DNA of 64,000 bases from DASRDU01 sp046331565 (GCA_046331565.1 JAXLQP010000005.1:124001-188000); one strand, 5' to 3'; positions 32,920 to 41,225 are shown, counted from the first letter of the stretch. Made by a program: numbers and translations. The notes: generated by a model not told the origin, from the sequence alone.

Positions 32920-34437
32920 ATGGAAGCCTTTCAGGAAAGTATGCTGCAACTGATTACGCACACCTCAACGAACCTGCCGCCTGACGTGCGCCGCGCCATG
33001 CAGCGCGCGATGGACAGCGACAGCGGGCGCTCGTTGCAGGCGCTCAACGTCATCGCTACCAACATTGACATGGCCTGTGAAAACGAAGGCCCGATCTGTC
33101 AGGACACCGGCTGGCCGACCTTTGAAATCAAAACTCCCGTCGGCGCAAATCAGATTGTCATGAAGCGCGAAATCAAAGCGGCCATTGCCGAAGCCACAAA
33201 GCGCGGCAAGCTGCGCACCAACTCCGTCAATTCGCTGACCGGAGAAAACAGCAGCGACAACCTCGGCCCCGGCACGCCGACTGTGCATTTCGAGCAGTGG
33301 GAAAACGATGACGAAATTGAAGTGAAGCTGCTGCTCAAGGGCGGCGGGTGCGAAAACAAAAACATTCAGTATTCGCTGCCGATGGAACTGCCGCACCTGG
33401 GCAAAGCGGGCCGCGACCTCGACGGCGTGCGCAAGTGCATCCTGCACGCTGTCTGGCAGGCGCAGGGTCAGGGTTGCAGCGCCGGAGCCGTTGGCGTCTG
33501 CATCGGCGGCGACCGCGCACAGGGCTATCTGAACGCGAAGGAACAACTCTTTCGCACGCTCGATGATGTCAATCCCATTCCTGAACTGGCCCGGCTTGAG
33601 GATTACATTATGCAGACGGCCAACACGCTCGGCATCGGCACGATGGGCTTTGGCGGCGGCGTGACGCTGATCGGCTGCAAAATCGGCGTCCTCAATCGCC
33701 TGCCCGCGAGCTTCTTTGTCTCGGTCGCGTATGACTGCTGGGCATTCAGGCGGCTTGGCGTTGTGCTTGATGCCAAGACCGGCTCAATCAAACGCTGGCT
33801 TTATCGTGACGACCATCAACCGGCCATCACGATGGCGCGCGACGGCGGTTTTGTGCGCACGGGCAATGAAAAGGTGCTGCGCCCGCCGCTCACCGAAGCG
33901 CAGATGCGCGAACTGAAAGTCGGAGACATCGTGCTGATTTCCGGCGAAATGTTCACAGGCCGCGATGCCGTTCACGCGTACCTGATGAAACACGATTCGC
34001 CCGTTGATCTGAACGGCTCGGTGCTTTATCACTGCGGCCCCGTCGTGCTCAAAAACGGCCATTATCAGATCAAGGCCGCCGGGCCGACCACAAGCATCCG
34101 CGAAGAACCTTATCAGGGCGACATCATCAAACGCTACGGCGTGCGCGCCGTAATTGGCAAAGGCGGGATGGGCGCCAGAACGCTCGCGGCAATGAAGGAT
34201 TTCGGCGCAGTCTATCTGAACGCCATCGGCGGCGCGGCGCAGTATTACGCCAGGTGCATTGACGAAGTGCTGGACGTGAACCTGCTCGAATTCGGCATTC
34301 CCGAAGCGATGTGGCGCCTGCGCGTCACCGACTTTCCGGCCATTGTCACGATGGACGCACACGGCAATTCGCTGCACGCCGATGTCGAGCAGGCTTCAGC
34401 CAAAATTCTGGCGACGCTGGCTGAGCCGGTCTTCTGA
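32920..34437 (+). CDS. fumA: Class I fumarate hydratase (iron-sulfur type)
   Basis: A 505-residue single-chain class I fumarase, converting fumarate and malate in the TCA cycle. ATG 32920 has AGGA about 9 bp upstream; longer in-frame starts reach back into repeat DNA and are rejected. The N-terminal (alpha) part carries ENEGPICQDTGWP, GENSSDNLGPGTPTVHFEQW, GGGCENKNIQYSLPM and GVCIGGDRAQGY; the cysteines of these motifs are the expected 4Fe-4S ligands. The C-terminal (beta) part shows GDIVLISGEMFTGRDAVH, YHCGPVV, AAGPTTSIREEPYQGDIIK and GKGGMGARTL. Tartrate dehydratase is a related alternative, but length and single-chain form favour fumarase. The last 65 bp are duplicated 0.97 kb downstream. 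Confidence 0.92.
   Translation: MEAFQESMLQLITHTSTNLPPDVRRAMQRAMDSDSGRSLQALNVIATNIDMACENEGPICQDTGWPTFEIKTPVGANQIVMKREIKAAIAEATKRGKLRTNSVNSLTGENSSDNLGPGTPTVHFEQWENDDEIEVKLLLKGGGCENKNIQYSLPMELPHLGKAGRDLDGVRKCILHAVWQAQGQGCSAGAVGVCIGGDRAQGYLNAKEQLFRTLDDVNPIPELARLEDYIMQTANTLGIGTMGFGGGVTLIGCKIGVLNRLPASFFVSVAYDCWAFRRLGVVLDAKTGSIKRWLYRDDHQPAITMARDGGFVRTGNEKVLRPPLTEAQMRELKVGDIVLISGEMFTGRDAVHAYLMKHDSPVDLNGSVLYHCGPVVLKNGHYQIKAAGPTTSIREEPYQGDIIKRYGVRAVIGKGGMGARTLAAMKDFGAVYLNAIGGAAQYYARCIDEVLDVNLLEFGIPEAMWRLRVTDFPAIVTMDAHGNSLHADVEQASAKILATLAEPVF
34373..34437 (+). repeat. Direct repeat, left copy (3' end of fumarase)
   Basis: These 65 bp, encoding the last 21 residues of fumarase and the stop, recur at 35347-35411 with 57 of 65 bases identical by direct alignment. 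The two copies flank the coiled-coil/HNH gene pair. Confidence 0.9.
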
Positions 34438-34450
34438 AAGGAAGAAGTTT

Positions 34451-34801
34451 ATGTGGGATGAAAGTAAACAGCGTCTGCTGGCTGCGCTGAGAGAGCGGGA
34501 AGAAGAAGGAACGCTGACCGATGCAGAGCGTCAGTCCCTTGATCAACTGCTCCGCGAACTCGATCAGGAAGAAGAAGCGACGCTGCGCCCGGCGCTGGAA
34601 AGATACGAGCGCGAACAGGCGGCAATGCGGCAGCAGGCAGAATCAATCCAGGCAGAAAACGTCGTGCTTGAAGCGATCATCGCCAGACAGAAAGCATTAC
34701 TGGCCCGCGTCAGAGAGCAACTGGCGCTGTTCCGCAGCGAATACCAGGCGTTGCAGTCAGAATATGAAAACGTGACAGGCCAGCGCCTGAGTAATTCCTG
34801 A
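34451..34801 (+). CDS. Small coiled-coil protein paired with an HNH nuclease
   Basis: A 116-residue acidic protein beginning at ATG 34451 with AGGAAG 7 bp upstream, only 13 bp after the fumarase stop. It is almost entirely helical: an N-terminal part (ESKQRLLAALREREEEGTL, then SLDQLLRELDQEEE) and a long coiled coil (about residues 45-105). No family is recognised. It is followed after 15 bp by the HNH gene, whose C-terminus is also a coiled coil, so the two products may bind each other. Both lie inside the direct-repeat-bounded segment. Possible roles include a partner, targeting factor or inhibitor of the nuclease; these are inferences from arrangement only. Confidence 0.7.
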   Translation: MWDESKQRLLAALREREEEGTLTDAERQSLDQLLRELDQEEEATLRPALERYEREQAAMRQQAESIQAENVVLEAIIARQKALLARVREQLALFRSEYQALQSEYENVTGQRLSNS

Positions 34802-34816
34802 CGACCGGGGCACAGC

Positions 34817-35329
34817 GTGATTCCAACGGAAACCAGAGAAACTATCTGCCGCCTTTATGATTATCGCTGTGGTTATTGCGGCGTCCACGAGCATGAGGCC
34901 GGAAGCGAACTGGAAATTGATCACTTCCAGCCCCGCGCCGCCAATGGCGGTGATGAGCCTGAAAATCTGGTCTACTGCTGCCCGGCCTGCAATCGAATCA
35001 AATCTGACTTCCGGCCTTCGAATAAATCAGCAGAGAATCCCCGCCGCCTGCTGCATCCGGGCAGAGACAATCTGTCAGCGCATCTGAGCGAAGACACGGA
35101 TGGCCGGCTGATTGCTCTTTCCGAGACTGGCAGGTATCACATCTCCAGGCTGCGGCTCAATCGCCCGCAACTTCTGGCGCTGCGCCTGCGAAGGCGAATG
35201 AATGAAAGCATCCGGCAGAAACTGGCCGCAGTTTCGGCTGAACGAGAACAACTGAGGATGGAGGTAGCGGAACTGAGCAGGGAACTGGAGGAAGCTCTGG
35301 CGCTGCTTGACAGGCTGCGCAGTGAATAA
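34817..35329 (+). CDS. HNH endonuclease with C-terminal coiled coil
   Basis: A 170-residue HNH protein with GTG start at 34817. The core is complete: zinc ligands Cys18/Cys21 (RCGYCG), EIDHFQPRAANGG with Asp35-His36, Asn50 in ENLVYCCPACN, second zinc pair Cys55/Cys58, and NRIKSD. This is the CxxC-type HNH fold found in McrA-like restriction, homing and CRISPR-associated nucleases, cutting DNA with one metal ion. Residues about 110-170 form a basic segment then a coiled coil (EREQLRMEVAELSRELEEAL). It is coupled to the small coiled-coil gene upstream, and a copy of the fumarase 3' end starts 17 bp after its stop. No methylase or other defence gene is near. Confidence 0.9.
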   Translation: MIPTETRETICRLYDYRCGYCGVHEHEAGSELEIDHFQPRAANGGDEPENLVYCCPACNRIKSDFRPSNKSAENPRRLLHPGRDNLSAHLSEDTDGRLIALSETGRYHISRLRLNRPQLLALRLRRRMNESIRQKLAAVSAEREQLRMEVAELSRELEEALALLDRLRSE

Positions 35330-35346
35330 GCCCTGACGCGGGCTAT

Positions 35347-35411
35347 TGCACGCCGATGCCGGGCAGGCTTCGGCAAAGATTCCGGCCACGCTGGCTGAGC
35401 CGGTGTTCTGA
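35347..35411 (+). repeat. Direct repeat, right copy (orphan fumarase 3' end)
   Basis: Reads in one frame as HADAGQASAKIPATLAEPVF plus stop, against HADVEQASAKILATLAEPVF in fumarase. Eight base differences in 65. It has no upstream coding context of its own. Confidence 0.9.
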
Positions 35412-35513
35412 GTTTTGCAGGGGATAGTTGTTTGTGAGGTGAGCAGGCAGAGTGAAGGAATGATGCAATTCGAATGTGATCTGCCTGCTCTGGTTTTTCA
35501 CTTTGCCGGATGA

Positions 35514-36320
35514 CTACTGCGCCGGGCGGTTGCGGTAATAATCCTCATCCATCCGGCGAAGCTGCTGATTGCGGCGCTCGGTACAATCCGGCCCGCAGTT
35601 CCCTTTCCACGTTGCCAGCATGCGCTCGGAAGGCGGCACCTCTCTGGCCTGGTCAGGGACAGTGAATAAAGCTGCATTCGGTTCACCCGGATAAAGGGCC
35701 ATCAGATTGTGCTCGCTGTAGCCTTTGTCTTTCCCGAAATCAATCCGGTCTTTCACAGGGGCGCAGCCGTAATCCAGCGCCAGCCAGCTTGTAACCGCGC
35801 CGGATGAAATCCGCACTGTCCTGTATCCGGCAATGATCTCTTCGCCCTCCACAACCTCTTTCACCGGGCCTGAAAGATACGAGTTGCCGTCAAACGAATT
35901 GACGCATTTCGCTCCCGGATCACGGTGCATGTCAGCGAGTCTTCTGTTTTTCAGGAAGCCCGGCGCTACTGTGCTTTTGAGGTTTGCCAGATCATTGACG
36001 ATGACTTCCACGCCCGATGCCAGCGTCAGATCACGCACGACACCTTCAGCCGGATTCTGTAACGGCGTGCGGCTGAACAGGCGTGAGCCGTCTGAACGGA
36101 TGGCTTCTGTTGTCTCAGAAGTAACTGTCGCAGTCCCGTCCGCGCCATAAGAAGTTTCCCGCAGAATGACCGTGTAAGGAATCGGCCCGCTGATGCGCAC
36201 CTGCTTTGCCAGCAGTCGTGAATGAATAATCCGCCCGCCGATTATTGAAAGACCGGCAATGACCAGCAACTGAACCAGTGTGATCAGCACTCTTTTTCGC
36301 CTGAAATTCAGATTGAACAT
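35514..36320 (-). CDS. Hypothetical membrane-anchored protein, 268 residues
   Basis: No family is recognised. One N-terminal membrane helix (VLITLVQLLVIAGLSIIGG) anchors an extracytoplasmic domain. The domain has beta-rich stretches (IPYTVILRETSYGADGTATV, LASGVEVIVNDL) and four cysteines (AKCVNS, YGCAPV, GNCGPDC) that could form disulfides. ATG 36320 is preceded by a strong AGGAGG, which lies inside the end of the upstream Crp/Fnr-type gene; the two reading frames overlap by 13 bp, so translation is coupled. This suggests the regulator and the membrane protein work together, for example as a regulator and its target or a sensor pair (inference). Confidence 0.75.
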   Translation of the reverse strand: MFNLNFRRKRVLITLVQLLVIAGLSIIGGRIIHSRLLAKQVRISGPIPYTVILRETSYGADGTATVTSETTEAIRSDGSRLFSRTPLQNPAEGVVRDLTLASGVEVIVNDLANLKSTVAPGFLKNRRLADMHRDPGAKCVNSFDGNSYLSGPVKEVVEGEEIIAGYRTVRISSGAVTSWLALDYGCAPVKDRIDFGKDKGYSEHNLMALYPGEPNAALFTVPDQAREVPPSERMLATWKGNCGPDCTERRNQQLRRMDEDYYRNRPAQ

Positions 36321-36943
36321 ACTTCCTCCTGTTCCATTTCACGCAGCATCCGGCTGAAATGTTCCGGCGTCATCAGCAGAAATCCGGCCAGATCCTGATG
36401 TGACGCAGGCAATGTCAGGCGCAGGTCGGTGGCTTTGTTCTGCGCCGCTTTGGGCAGATATTGCAGCAGCAGTGAAGCCACACGAGCGCGAGCCGGGAGA
36501 CTTTTCATCTGTGAGCGGTGCGTGACCTGTTCGTAAAACATCCGGCTGAGTGTTTCGAGCAGGTATTCTGCCAGCACCGGCTGATTTCTGACCAGTTCCC
36601 GGAACGATTCAGCCGCCAGGCGAAACACCTGGCATCTGGTCAGCGCGGTGGCTGTCATCAGCGCCGGGCGGTCGGAAAAAACTGCGGCTGCGCCCAGAAT
36701 CCTGCCCGCCGCGCGAAACTCAATCGGGCGTTGATCGCCGTTGATTTCCGTGCGCGTCATTCTCACCAGCCCGGTTTCGACCAGACAGACTTCGCGGAGT
36801 TTATCGCCCTGCCTGAAAAGTTCCTGCCCGGCTGGCAATTCCTTCAGCGTGGCATGGCGACGAAAAATTTCAAGGGCTTCGGTTCTCAGCGCTCCCGACC
36901 TCTTATGAATCTTTCTGGCAGCAGATAAATTCTTTTTTCTCAT
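36308..36943 (-). CDS. Crp/Fnr-family regulator lacking the C-terminal wing
   Basis: A 211-residue protein. The cyclic-nucleotide-binding-like barrel spans about residues 25-135 (LKELPAGQELFRQGDKLREV, IEFRAAGRILGAAAVFSDRP). A long helix follows and then the Crp-type helix-turn-helix (LTLPASHQDLAGFLLMTPEH, FSRMLREMEQEE). It stops right after the recognition helix at CSI, so the beta wing usually found (about 15-20 residues more) is missing. It has no Fnr-type cysteine set and no clear cAMP-binding R-S-A motif, so the ligand is unknown. Start ATG or close alternative at 36943. The 3' end overlaps the next gene by 13 bp and contains its ribosome-binding site, which could explain the shortening. 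Confidence 0.85.
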   Translation of the reverse strand: MRKKNLSAARKIHKRSGALRTEALEIFRRHATLKELPAGQELFRQGDKLREVCLVETGLVRMTRTEINGDQRPIEFRAAGRILGAAAVFSDRPALMTATALTRCQVFRLAAESFRELVRNQPVLAEYLLETLSRMFYEQVTHRSQMKSLPARARVASLLLQYLPKAAQNKATDLRLTLPASHQDLAGFLLMTPEHFSRMLREMEQEEVCSI

Positions 36944-37180
36944 GATTTATTGCTCCGGCGGTGGAATGGCTGATGGATCGCTCAATGATGTTGAGACAAT
37001 CCCACACACATGTGCCATTTCAGACAAAACGTTTCGCCTTGTTTTGTTTCGTCGCGGTATTGATCAAAGCCGGTCGGCGTTTGCGAACCGCTGCACGTCG
37101 CTGCCAGGGCAGGCTGCTGAAGACACCGGATTTCATCGAGGAATTTCAGAAAATCAGTCTCTGCTCAGGCGCCTGGAAAG

Positions 37181-37208
37181 TTGGGGCATTCTTCAAAATC
37201 TGTATAAT
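37181..37208 (+). promoter_or_regulatory. Probable promoter for the M20 peptidase gene
   Basis: TTGGGG (37181-37186), 16-bp spacer, perfect TATAAT (37203-37208), about 136 bp before ATG 37344. The rest of the 400-bp gap between the divergent Crp/Fnr and peptidase genes shows no other clear element. Confidence 0.5.
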
Positions 37209-37343
37209 CTGCGTGGGCAGATGCCCGTGAAGCTTTGCCGTAAAGTCCGTGAGACGAAAAAAGCAGCCGCAGTTCTGTTTTGTGTTTATCGTGGCGGCCC
37301 TTCTCGCGTGAGAACAAACCTGCAACCAGACCAGTCAGCGAAC

Positions 37344-38873
37344 ATGGCCTTCAAATTTCTGACCACACTGTTTTGCCTGCTTGTCCTGTTAACAGGCGCC
37401 GCCGCGCAGCCGTCACCGGCGGCGGCAGCGCGTGAATACCGGCAGGCGCATGAATACGAGATCATCAGCGAATACATCCGATTGTTGTCGGTGCCGAATG
37501 TCTCTGCCGATCTGCCGAACGTCCGGCGCAATGCCGAACTGATTTCACAACTGCTCGCTCAGCGCGGAGTCAGCACGCGACTGCTTGAACTCAGTGGCGC
37601 GGCGCCGGTGGTTTACGGTGAAATCAACACGCCGGGCGCAACGCGGACGCTGATTTTTTATGCGCATTATGATGGGCAGCCGGTCGAGCCTGAGAAATGG
37701 GCGGGCGGCAATCCGTTCAGGCCGGTGCTGCGTTCGGCTGCGCTTGAAGCAGGCGGCAAAGACCTGCCGCTGCCTGCACAGGGCGAAAAGTTCGATCCTG
37801 AATGGCGGCTCTATGCGCGTTCGACCGGCGACGACAAGGCTCCGGTGATGGCGCTGCTGGCGGCGCTCGATGCGCTCCGGGCGCGGCAGATGCCGCTCAC
37901 TTCAAACATCAGATTCTTTTTTGAAGGCGAGGAGGAGGCAGGCTCAGCGCATCTGGAACAGTTCGTTGAAAAATACCGCGAACTGCTGACGGGCGATGTG
38001 TGGCTGTTCTGTGATGGCCCGGTCAGTCAGAACCGGCAGCAGCAGATTTACTTTGGCGCGCGGGGCGTGGTGTCGCTGCAACTGACGGTTTATGGCCCGC
38101 ACCGCGAACTGCACAGCGGGCATTACGGCAACTGGGCGCCGAACCCGGCGCTCAGGCTGGCGCGGCTGCTGGCTTCGATGAAGGACGATGACGGGCGCGT
38201 GCTGATTGAGGATTATTACTCCGGCATCGAACCGCTCAGCGCGACTGAACGGCAGGCGCTGGCCGCTGCGCCGGACAATGATGAAAGTCTGAAACGTGAA
38301 CTGCTGATTGGCGGCACTGAAGGCGGCGGCAGAAAGCTCAACGAACTGCTCAACGAACCTTCGCTCAACATTCGCGGCCTGGCGAGCGCATCAACCGGAC
38401 AGACGGCGCGCAATGTGATCCCGTCAACGGCAGTGGCTGAGATTGACATTCGCCTGGTCAGGGGCATTGATTATCGCACCGCCGTTGAGCGCGTGCTCAG
38501 GCACATTCGCAAACAGGGCTATCAGATTGTGACTGATGAACCCGACGAAGCGACGCGCCTCAAACATCCGAAACTGATCAAAGTCATCGTTCATTCCGGT
38601 TACAACGCGGCGCGCACTTCGATGGATCTGCCCATTTCACGCCAGGTGATTGCGGCCATTGAAAGCGCCCGCGGGCCATCAGTCCGCATGCCGACCCTGG
38701 GCGGCACCGTGCCGCTCTACATTTTCACCGATATTCTTAAAGTTCCTGCCATTGGCATTCCCATTGCCAATCACGATAACAATCAGCACAGCGCCAACGA
38801 AAACATCCGCCTGCAAAACCTGTGGGACGGCATTGAACTGATGGCGGCGCTGCTCGCCATGAAACAGTTCTGA
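37344..38873 (+). CDS. Secreted M20-family metallopeptidase
   Basis: A 509-residue zinc peptidase; ATG 37344 directly precedes a signal peptide (FLTTLFCLLVLLTGAAAQP), so longer in-frame extensions are rejected. Di-zinc site residues are all present: His108 and Asp110 in YAHYDGQP, Asp in YARSTGDDKAPV, Glu-Glu in FFEGEEEAGS (catalytic base and ligand), Asp in WLFCDGPV, and the late His in NDNNQHSANENI. A dimerisation-type insert lies in the middle (GARGVVSLQLTVYGPHRELH). The build is that of the dipeptidase/succinyl-diaminopimelate-desuccinylase-like branch; with a signal peptide it probably trims peptides in the periplasm. It is transcribed away from the Crp/Fnr gene. Confidence 0.92.
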   Translation: MAFKFLTTLFCLLVLLTGAAAQPSPAAAAREYRQAHEYEIISEYIRLLSVPNVSADLPNVRRNAELISQLLAQRGVSTRLLELSGAAPVVYGEINTPGATRTLIFYAHYDGQPVEPEKWAGGNPFRPVLRSAALEAGGKDLPLPAQGEKFDPEWRLYARSTGDDKAPVMALLAALDALRARQMPLTSNIRFFFEGEEEAGSAHLEQFVEKYRELLTGDVWLFCDGPVSQNRQQQIYFGARGVVSLQLTVYGPHRELHSGHYGNWAPNPALRLARLLASMKDDDGRVLIEDYYSGIEPLSATERQALAAAPDNDESLKRELLIGGTEGGGRKLNELLNEPSLNIRGLASASTGQTARNVIPSTAVAEIDIRLVRGIDYRTAVERVLRHIRKQGYQIVTDEPDEATRLKHPKLIKVIVHSGYNAARTSMDLPISRQVIAAIESARGPSVRMPTLGGTVPLYIFTDILKVPAIGIPIANHDNNQHSANENIRLQNLWDGIELMAALLAMKQF

Positions 38874-39016
38874 CCCGGTCAGGCAACGGCCCCGGACTTT
38901 CGACCGACGGTGGAATTGTGAAACAATCCGGCAGGTTCATTCGTGGTCACAGTGAATTGAACGCCGCGTCGGCATTCAGTATTAATCTGCCGCGTGTGGA
39001 AGGAAGCAGGAACGTG

Positions 39017-39436
39017 ATGGGTGAAAGATCGCCGTCCAGTCTGCCTGTCGGAAACGAAACCGTGCTGCTGGTGGAAGATGAGGTCATGCTGCGCCGCCTC
39101 TTCTGCGAGATTCTGGAGATGAACGGTTACACCGTGCTGGAAGCAGCCAACGGCAGAGAGGCGCTGCAATTGTGTGAGCGTTATACGGGCCGCATCCATC
39201 TGCTGATTACCGATGTGGTGATGCCGCTGATGTGCGGGCGCGAACTGGCCGAACAGTTATTGCAGCGCGAGCCGGAACTGAAAGTGATCTTTATGTCCGG
39301 TTACACTGACGACGCGCAGGTGCTGCGCAGCATCAGCAGTGAAGGCGCGATGTTCATTCAGAAACCATTCGCCCCCGAAGCGCTTGAAAGCAAAATCCGC
39401 GAAGCCCTCGCACAGCAGCCTCCGTCTCAGGCCTGA
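39017..39436 (+). CDS. Single-domain response regulator
   Basis: A 139-residue receiver-only protein. ATG 39017 has a purine-rich GGAAGGAAGCAGGA upstream and is preferred to a start at 38918. LLVEDEVMLRR holds the acidic pocket, Asp66 in LITDVVMPLMCG is the acceptor site, then FMSGYTDD and Lys in FIQKPFAPE. The spacing and the SGYTD motif are those of receivers that usually terminate hybrid kinases. No kinase is adjacent; the nearest is 44606-48325. It likely works in trans in a phosphorelay. Confidence 0.85.
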   Translation: MGERSPSSLPVGNETVLLVEDEVMLRRLFCEILEMNGYTVLEAANGREALQLCERYTGRIHLLITDVVMPLMCGRELAEQLLQREPELKVIFMSGYTDDAQVLRSISSEGAMFIQKPFAPEALESKIREALAQQPPSQA

Positions 39437-39570
39437 TTATGAAAGAGTCGGCACTTTCGGATGCAGAGCAGTGGCAGCGCCTTTTTTACGTGATCAGTCG
39501 CTTGACTGATCAAATTCCGGTGATTAAGATGCACCTTCATTTTTGAAGCCGCGACCGGCATTTCAAATAT

Positions 39571-39648
39571 GGCGAGCATAGCTCAGTTGGTTAGAGCGCC
39601 TGACTGTGGCTCAGGAGGTCGAGGGTTCGAGACCCTCTGCTCGCCCCA
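39571..39648 (+). tRNA. tRNA-His (anticodon GTG)
   Basis: The cloverleaf is complete: acceptor GCGAGCA/TGCTCGC, D arm GCTC...GAGC, anticodon stem CCTGA/TCAGG with loop CTGTGGC (anticodon GTG), T arm GAGGG-TTCGAGA-CCCTC. The extra G at position -1 (39571) facing discriminator C73 is the histidine identity mark, and CCA is encoded (39646-39648). Confidence 0.96.
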
Positions 39649-39665
39649 CTCACTTCAACCATTCA

Positions 39666-39696
39666 CAGCCGCCTCCGGGGTGGCTGTTTCCGTTTC
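39666..39696 (+). terminator. Rho-independent terminator after tRNA-His
   Basis: CAGCCGCC and GGTGGCTG pair (one G-U) around a short loop and are followed by TTTCCGTTTCT. It is 18 bp past the tRNA 3' end. Confidence 0.65.
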
Positions 39697-39866
39697 TGTG
39701 GCAGATTTGTGGAAGCTGCCCATTCAATCGCAATCATCATTACATTCCTGATGTGAACCGGAGTTTGCCCATATCAGGAAAAACCTGATACCGGAGAGCA
39801 GCAAATTTCTCTAAACTCCCTGACCAGCAACCCGCCCCGGTCTTCATCTGGTGCAGACACAGGGAA

Positions 39867-39990
39867 AATCAGATCAGGTTTCAGATCAGGATAAGGAACA
39901 ACCAGTGTGGCGCGATTTGCCCGCAATCGCGCGGCACACGCAAACCGGCCCGTGGCGTGAACTGCGCGACTGCGGGCAAATTGCACAACA
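39867..39990. repeat. Two-arm palindromic element, copy 4 (diverged)
   Basis: Same family as 1758-1907. The left arm GCGCGATTTGCCCGCAATCG and right arm ACTGCGGGCAAATTGCACAA face each other with several mismatches. Left end AAATCAGATCAGGTTTCAGA is recognisable; the right end has decayed. It lies about 220 bp downstream of tRNA-His. Confidence 0.75.
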
Positions 39991-40094
39991 CGGCCCGGAC
40001 ACGCATCTTCAGAAGCCCGAACAAGTCTGAGCCAGCGCGCAACGCCTGCCCCGTCCCTCATCAGATCGTGAAGGCAGCGCGTGTTTGCGATCAG

Positions 40095-40505
40095 ATGCCC
40101 TGGAAAGGACGAATCACATTGACCTCAAAAGATCGCCTGATCTTTAACGAATACCGCGCCTGTCAGCTTGCCGGATCGTTTCCCTCACTGCGGCAGGCCC
40201 CCGGCATTCAGCCCTGGGAACCGGCGAGACTTGATGCCTGGGCCGAAACTCAGAACGATCCGGGAACTGTTTATGCAGCCCGCTTCGTGCTTGAAGTCTG
40301 GAATCAGCATCAGGAATGGCAGTGTGGTCGTTTCTCGATCAGCGATGCCATGTATGTCTGGGATGAGGCGCATCGGGAGGCGTTCAGACAATGGGCGCGT
40401 TGTCCATACCGGTTTTACGGGGACTCCGACGCGCGGCCAGGAACGCAGACCATTTTGCGGATTCTGATGATTGAGAACGCGGGCAACGTGGTCAGCTCTC
40501 TTTGA
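40095..40505 (+). CDS. Hypothetical protein, 136 residues
   Basis: No family is recognised. Composition is that of a real soluble protein, rich in aromatic residues and Trp (GIQPWEPARLDAWAETQ, ARFVLEVWNQHQEWQ, MYVWDEAHREAFRQWA). ATG 40095 is taken as start; a TTG at about 40121 with GGAC upstream is an alternative, and longer starts would run into the palindromic element. No signal peptide or membrane helix. It stands alone between the tRNA/repeat region and the polysaccharide operon, with a hairpin about 75 bp downstream. Confidence 0.55.
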   Translation: MPWKGRITLTSKDRLIFNEYRACQLAGSFPSLRQAPGIQPWEPARLDAWAETQNDPGTVYAARFVLEVWNQHQEWQCGRFSISDAMYVWDEAHREAFRQWARCPYRFYGDSDARPGTQTILRILMIENAGNVVSSL

Positions 40506-40835
40506 CCGGAGCAGACCCGGCTCCGAAAAATATCAACCGGGTCGCCTGCCCTGCCTGATTGAGCCGGGGCATTCTGAGGAAGAAATCACAGGCGGGTTGC
40601 GCTGCGATTTCTTCAGGCGGAGTCGTCCCTGCGGCATCCTGCTTTCAGTCCGGCTCAGTTACTTAAAGTAACCCTGCTGAACAACCGATAAATCAAACGG
40701 TGCAGTTTCCGGCCTGGTCCCTTGTCAGCAGCATTCCCTCCCCACTGCCGACACGCAAACCGACCTCAGACCTTCAGCCTGGGACAGTTATTCGTCCGGC
40801 TGCGGGTCTGCTTCACCGTGTACATAAAGAAGCAG
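40506..40835. other. 330-bp gap without a gene
   Basis: Apart from the hairpin at 40579-40624 nothing convincing is seen. The segment should contain the promoter of the response regulator/YaiO operon, but no hexamer pair stands out. Confidence 0.5.
40579..40624. terminator. Hairpin downstream of the hypothetical gene
   Basis: GAAGAAATCACAG (from 40579) faces CTGCGATTTCTTC (to 40624): 12 of 13 pairs with a 20-base loop. There is no U-run after it, so it may be a structured repeat rather than a classical terminator. Confidence 0.4.
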
Positions 40836-41225
40836 ATGAGTACCAAACTACCGAGAGTGCTGGTTGTTGAGGATGACCTGATCATTTCCAGGCTGCTCGA
40901 CCACATGCTCAAACGCCGCGGATTTGAAGTGCAACTGGCCAGCGAGGGCCGCGAGGCCGCTGCCCTGCTTGAGAGCGTGGCGCCGCCTGAACTGGTGCTG
41001 CTGGATATTATGCTGCCATTCATTGATGGCTTTGAACTGATCAGACACATCCGCGACAGGCCCGACTGGAAAACAACTCCCATTATTATGCTGACCTCCA
41101 GAGCGCAGGAACGTCACGTTGTCCGCGCGCTTGATTCAGGGGCCAGTGATTATGTGGTGAAGCCGTTTCAGCCGGAAGAACTGATGGCGCGAGTACGACG
41201 CCTTGTCAAAGGAGCAGATAAGTAA
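40836..41225 (+). CDS. Response regulator (receiver only) heading the polysaccharide operon
   Basis: A 129-residue receiver starting at ATG 40836. VVEDDLIISRLL gives the acidic pocket, Asp57 in LLDIMLPFIDG the acceptor, MLTSRAQE the Thr/Ser switch and YVVKPF the Lys. Its TAA overlaps the ATG of the YaiO-type gene (TAATG), the first link of an overlapped four-gene run. A bare receiver in such an operon most likely controls the glycosyltransferase or export by protein contact, in answer to the hybrid kinase at 44606-48325 (inference from position). Confidence 0.88.
   Translation: MSTKLPRVLVVEDDLIISRLLDHMLKRRGFEVQLASEGREAAALLESVAPPELVLLDIMLPFIDGFELIRHIRDRPDWKTTPIIMLTSRAQERHVVRALDSGASDYVVKPFQPEELMARVRRLVKGADK

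Noticed and set aside
36942..37343. N-terminal extension of the M20 peptidase
   Set aside because: The signal peptide starts at 37344 and a promoter with TATAAT lies inside the would-be extension.
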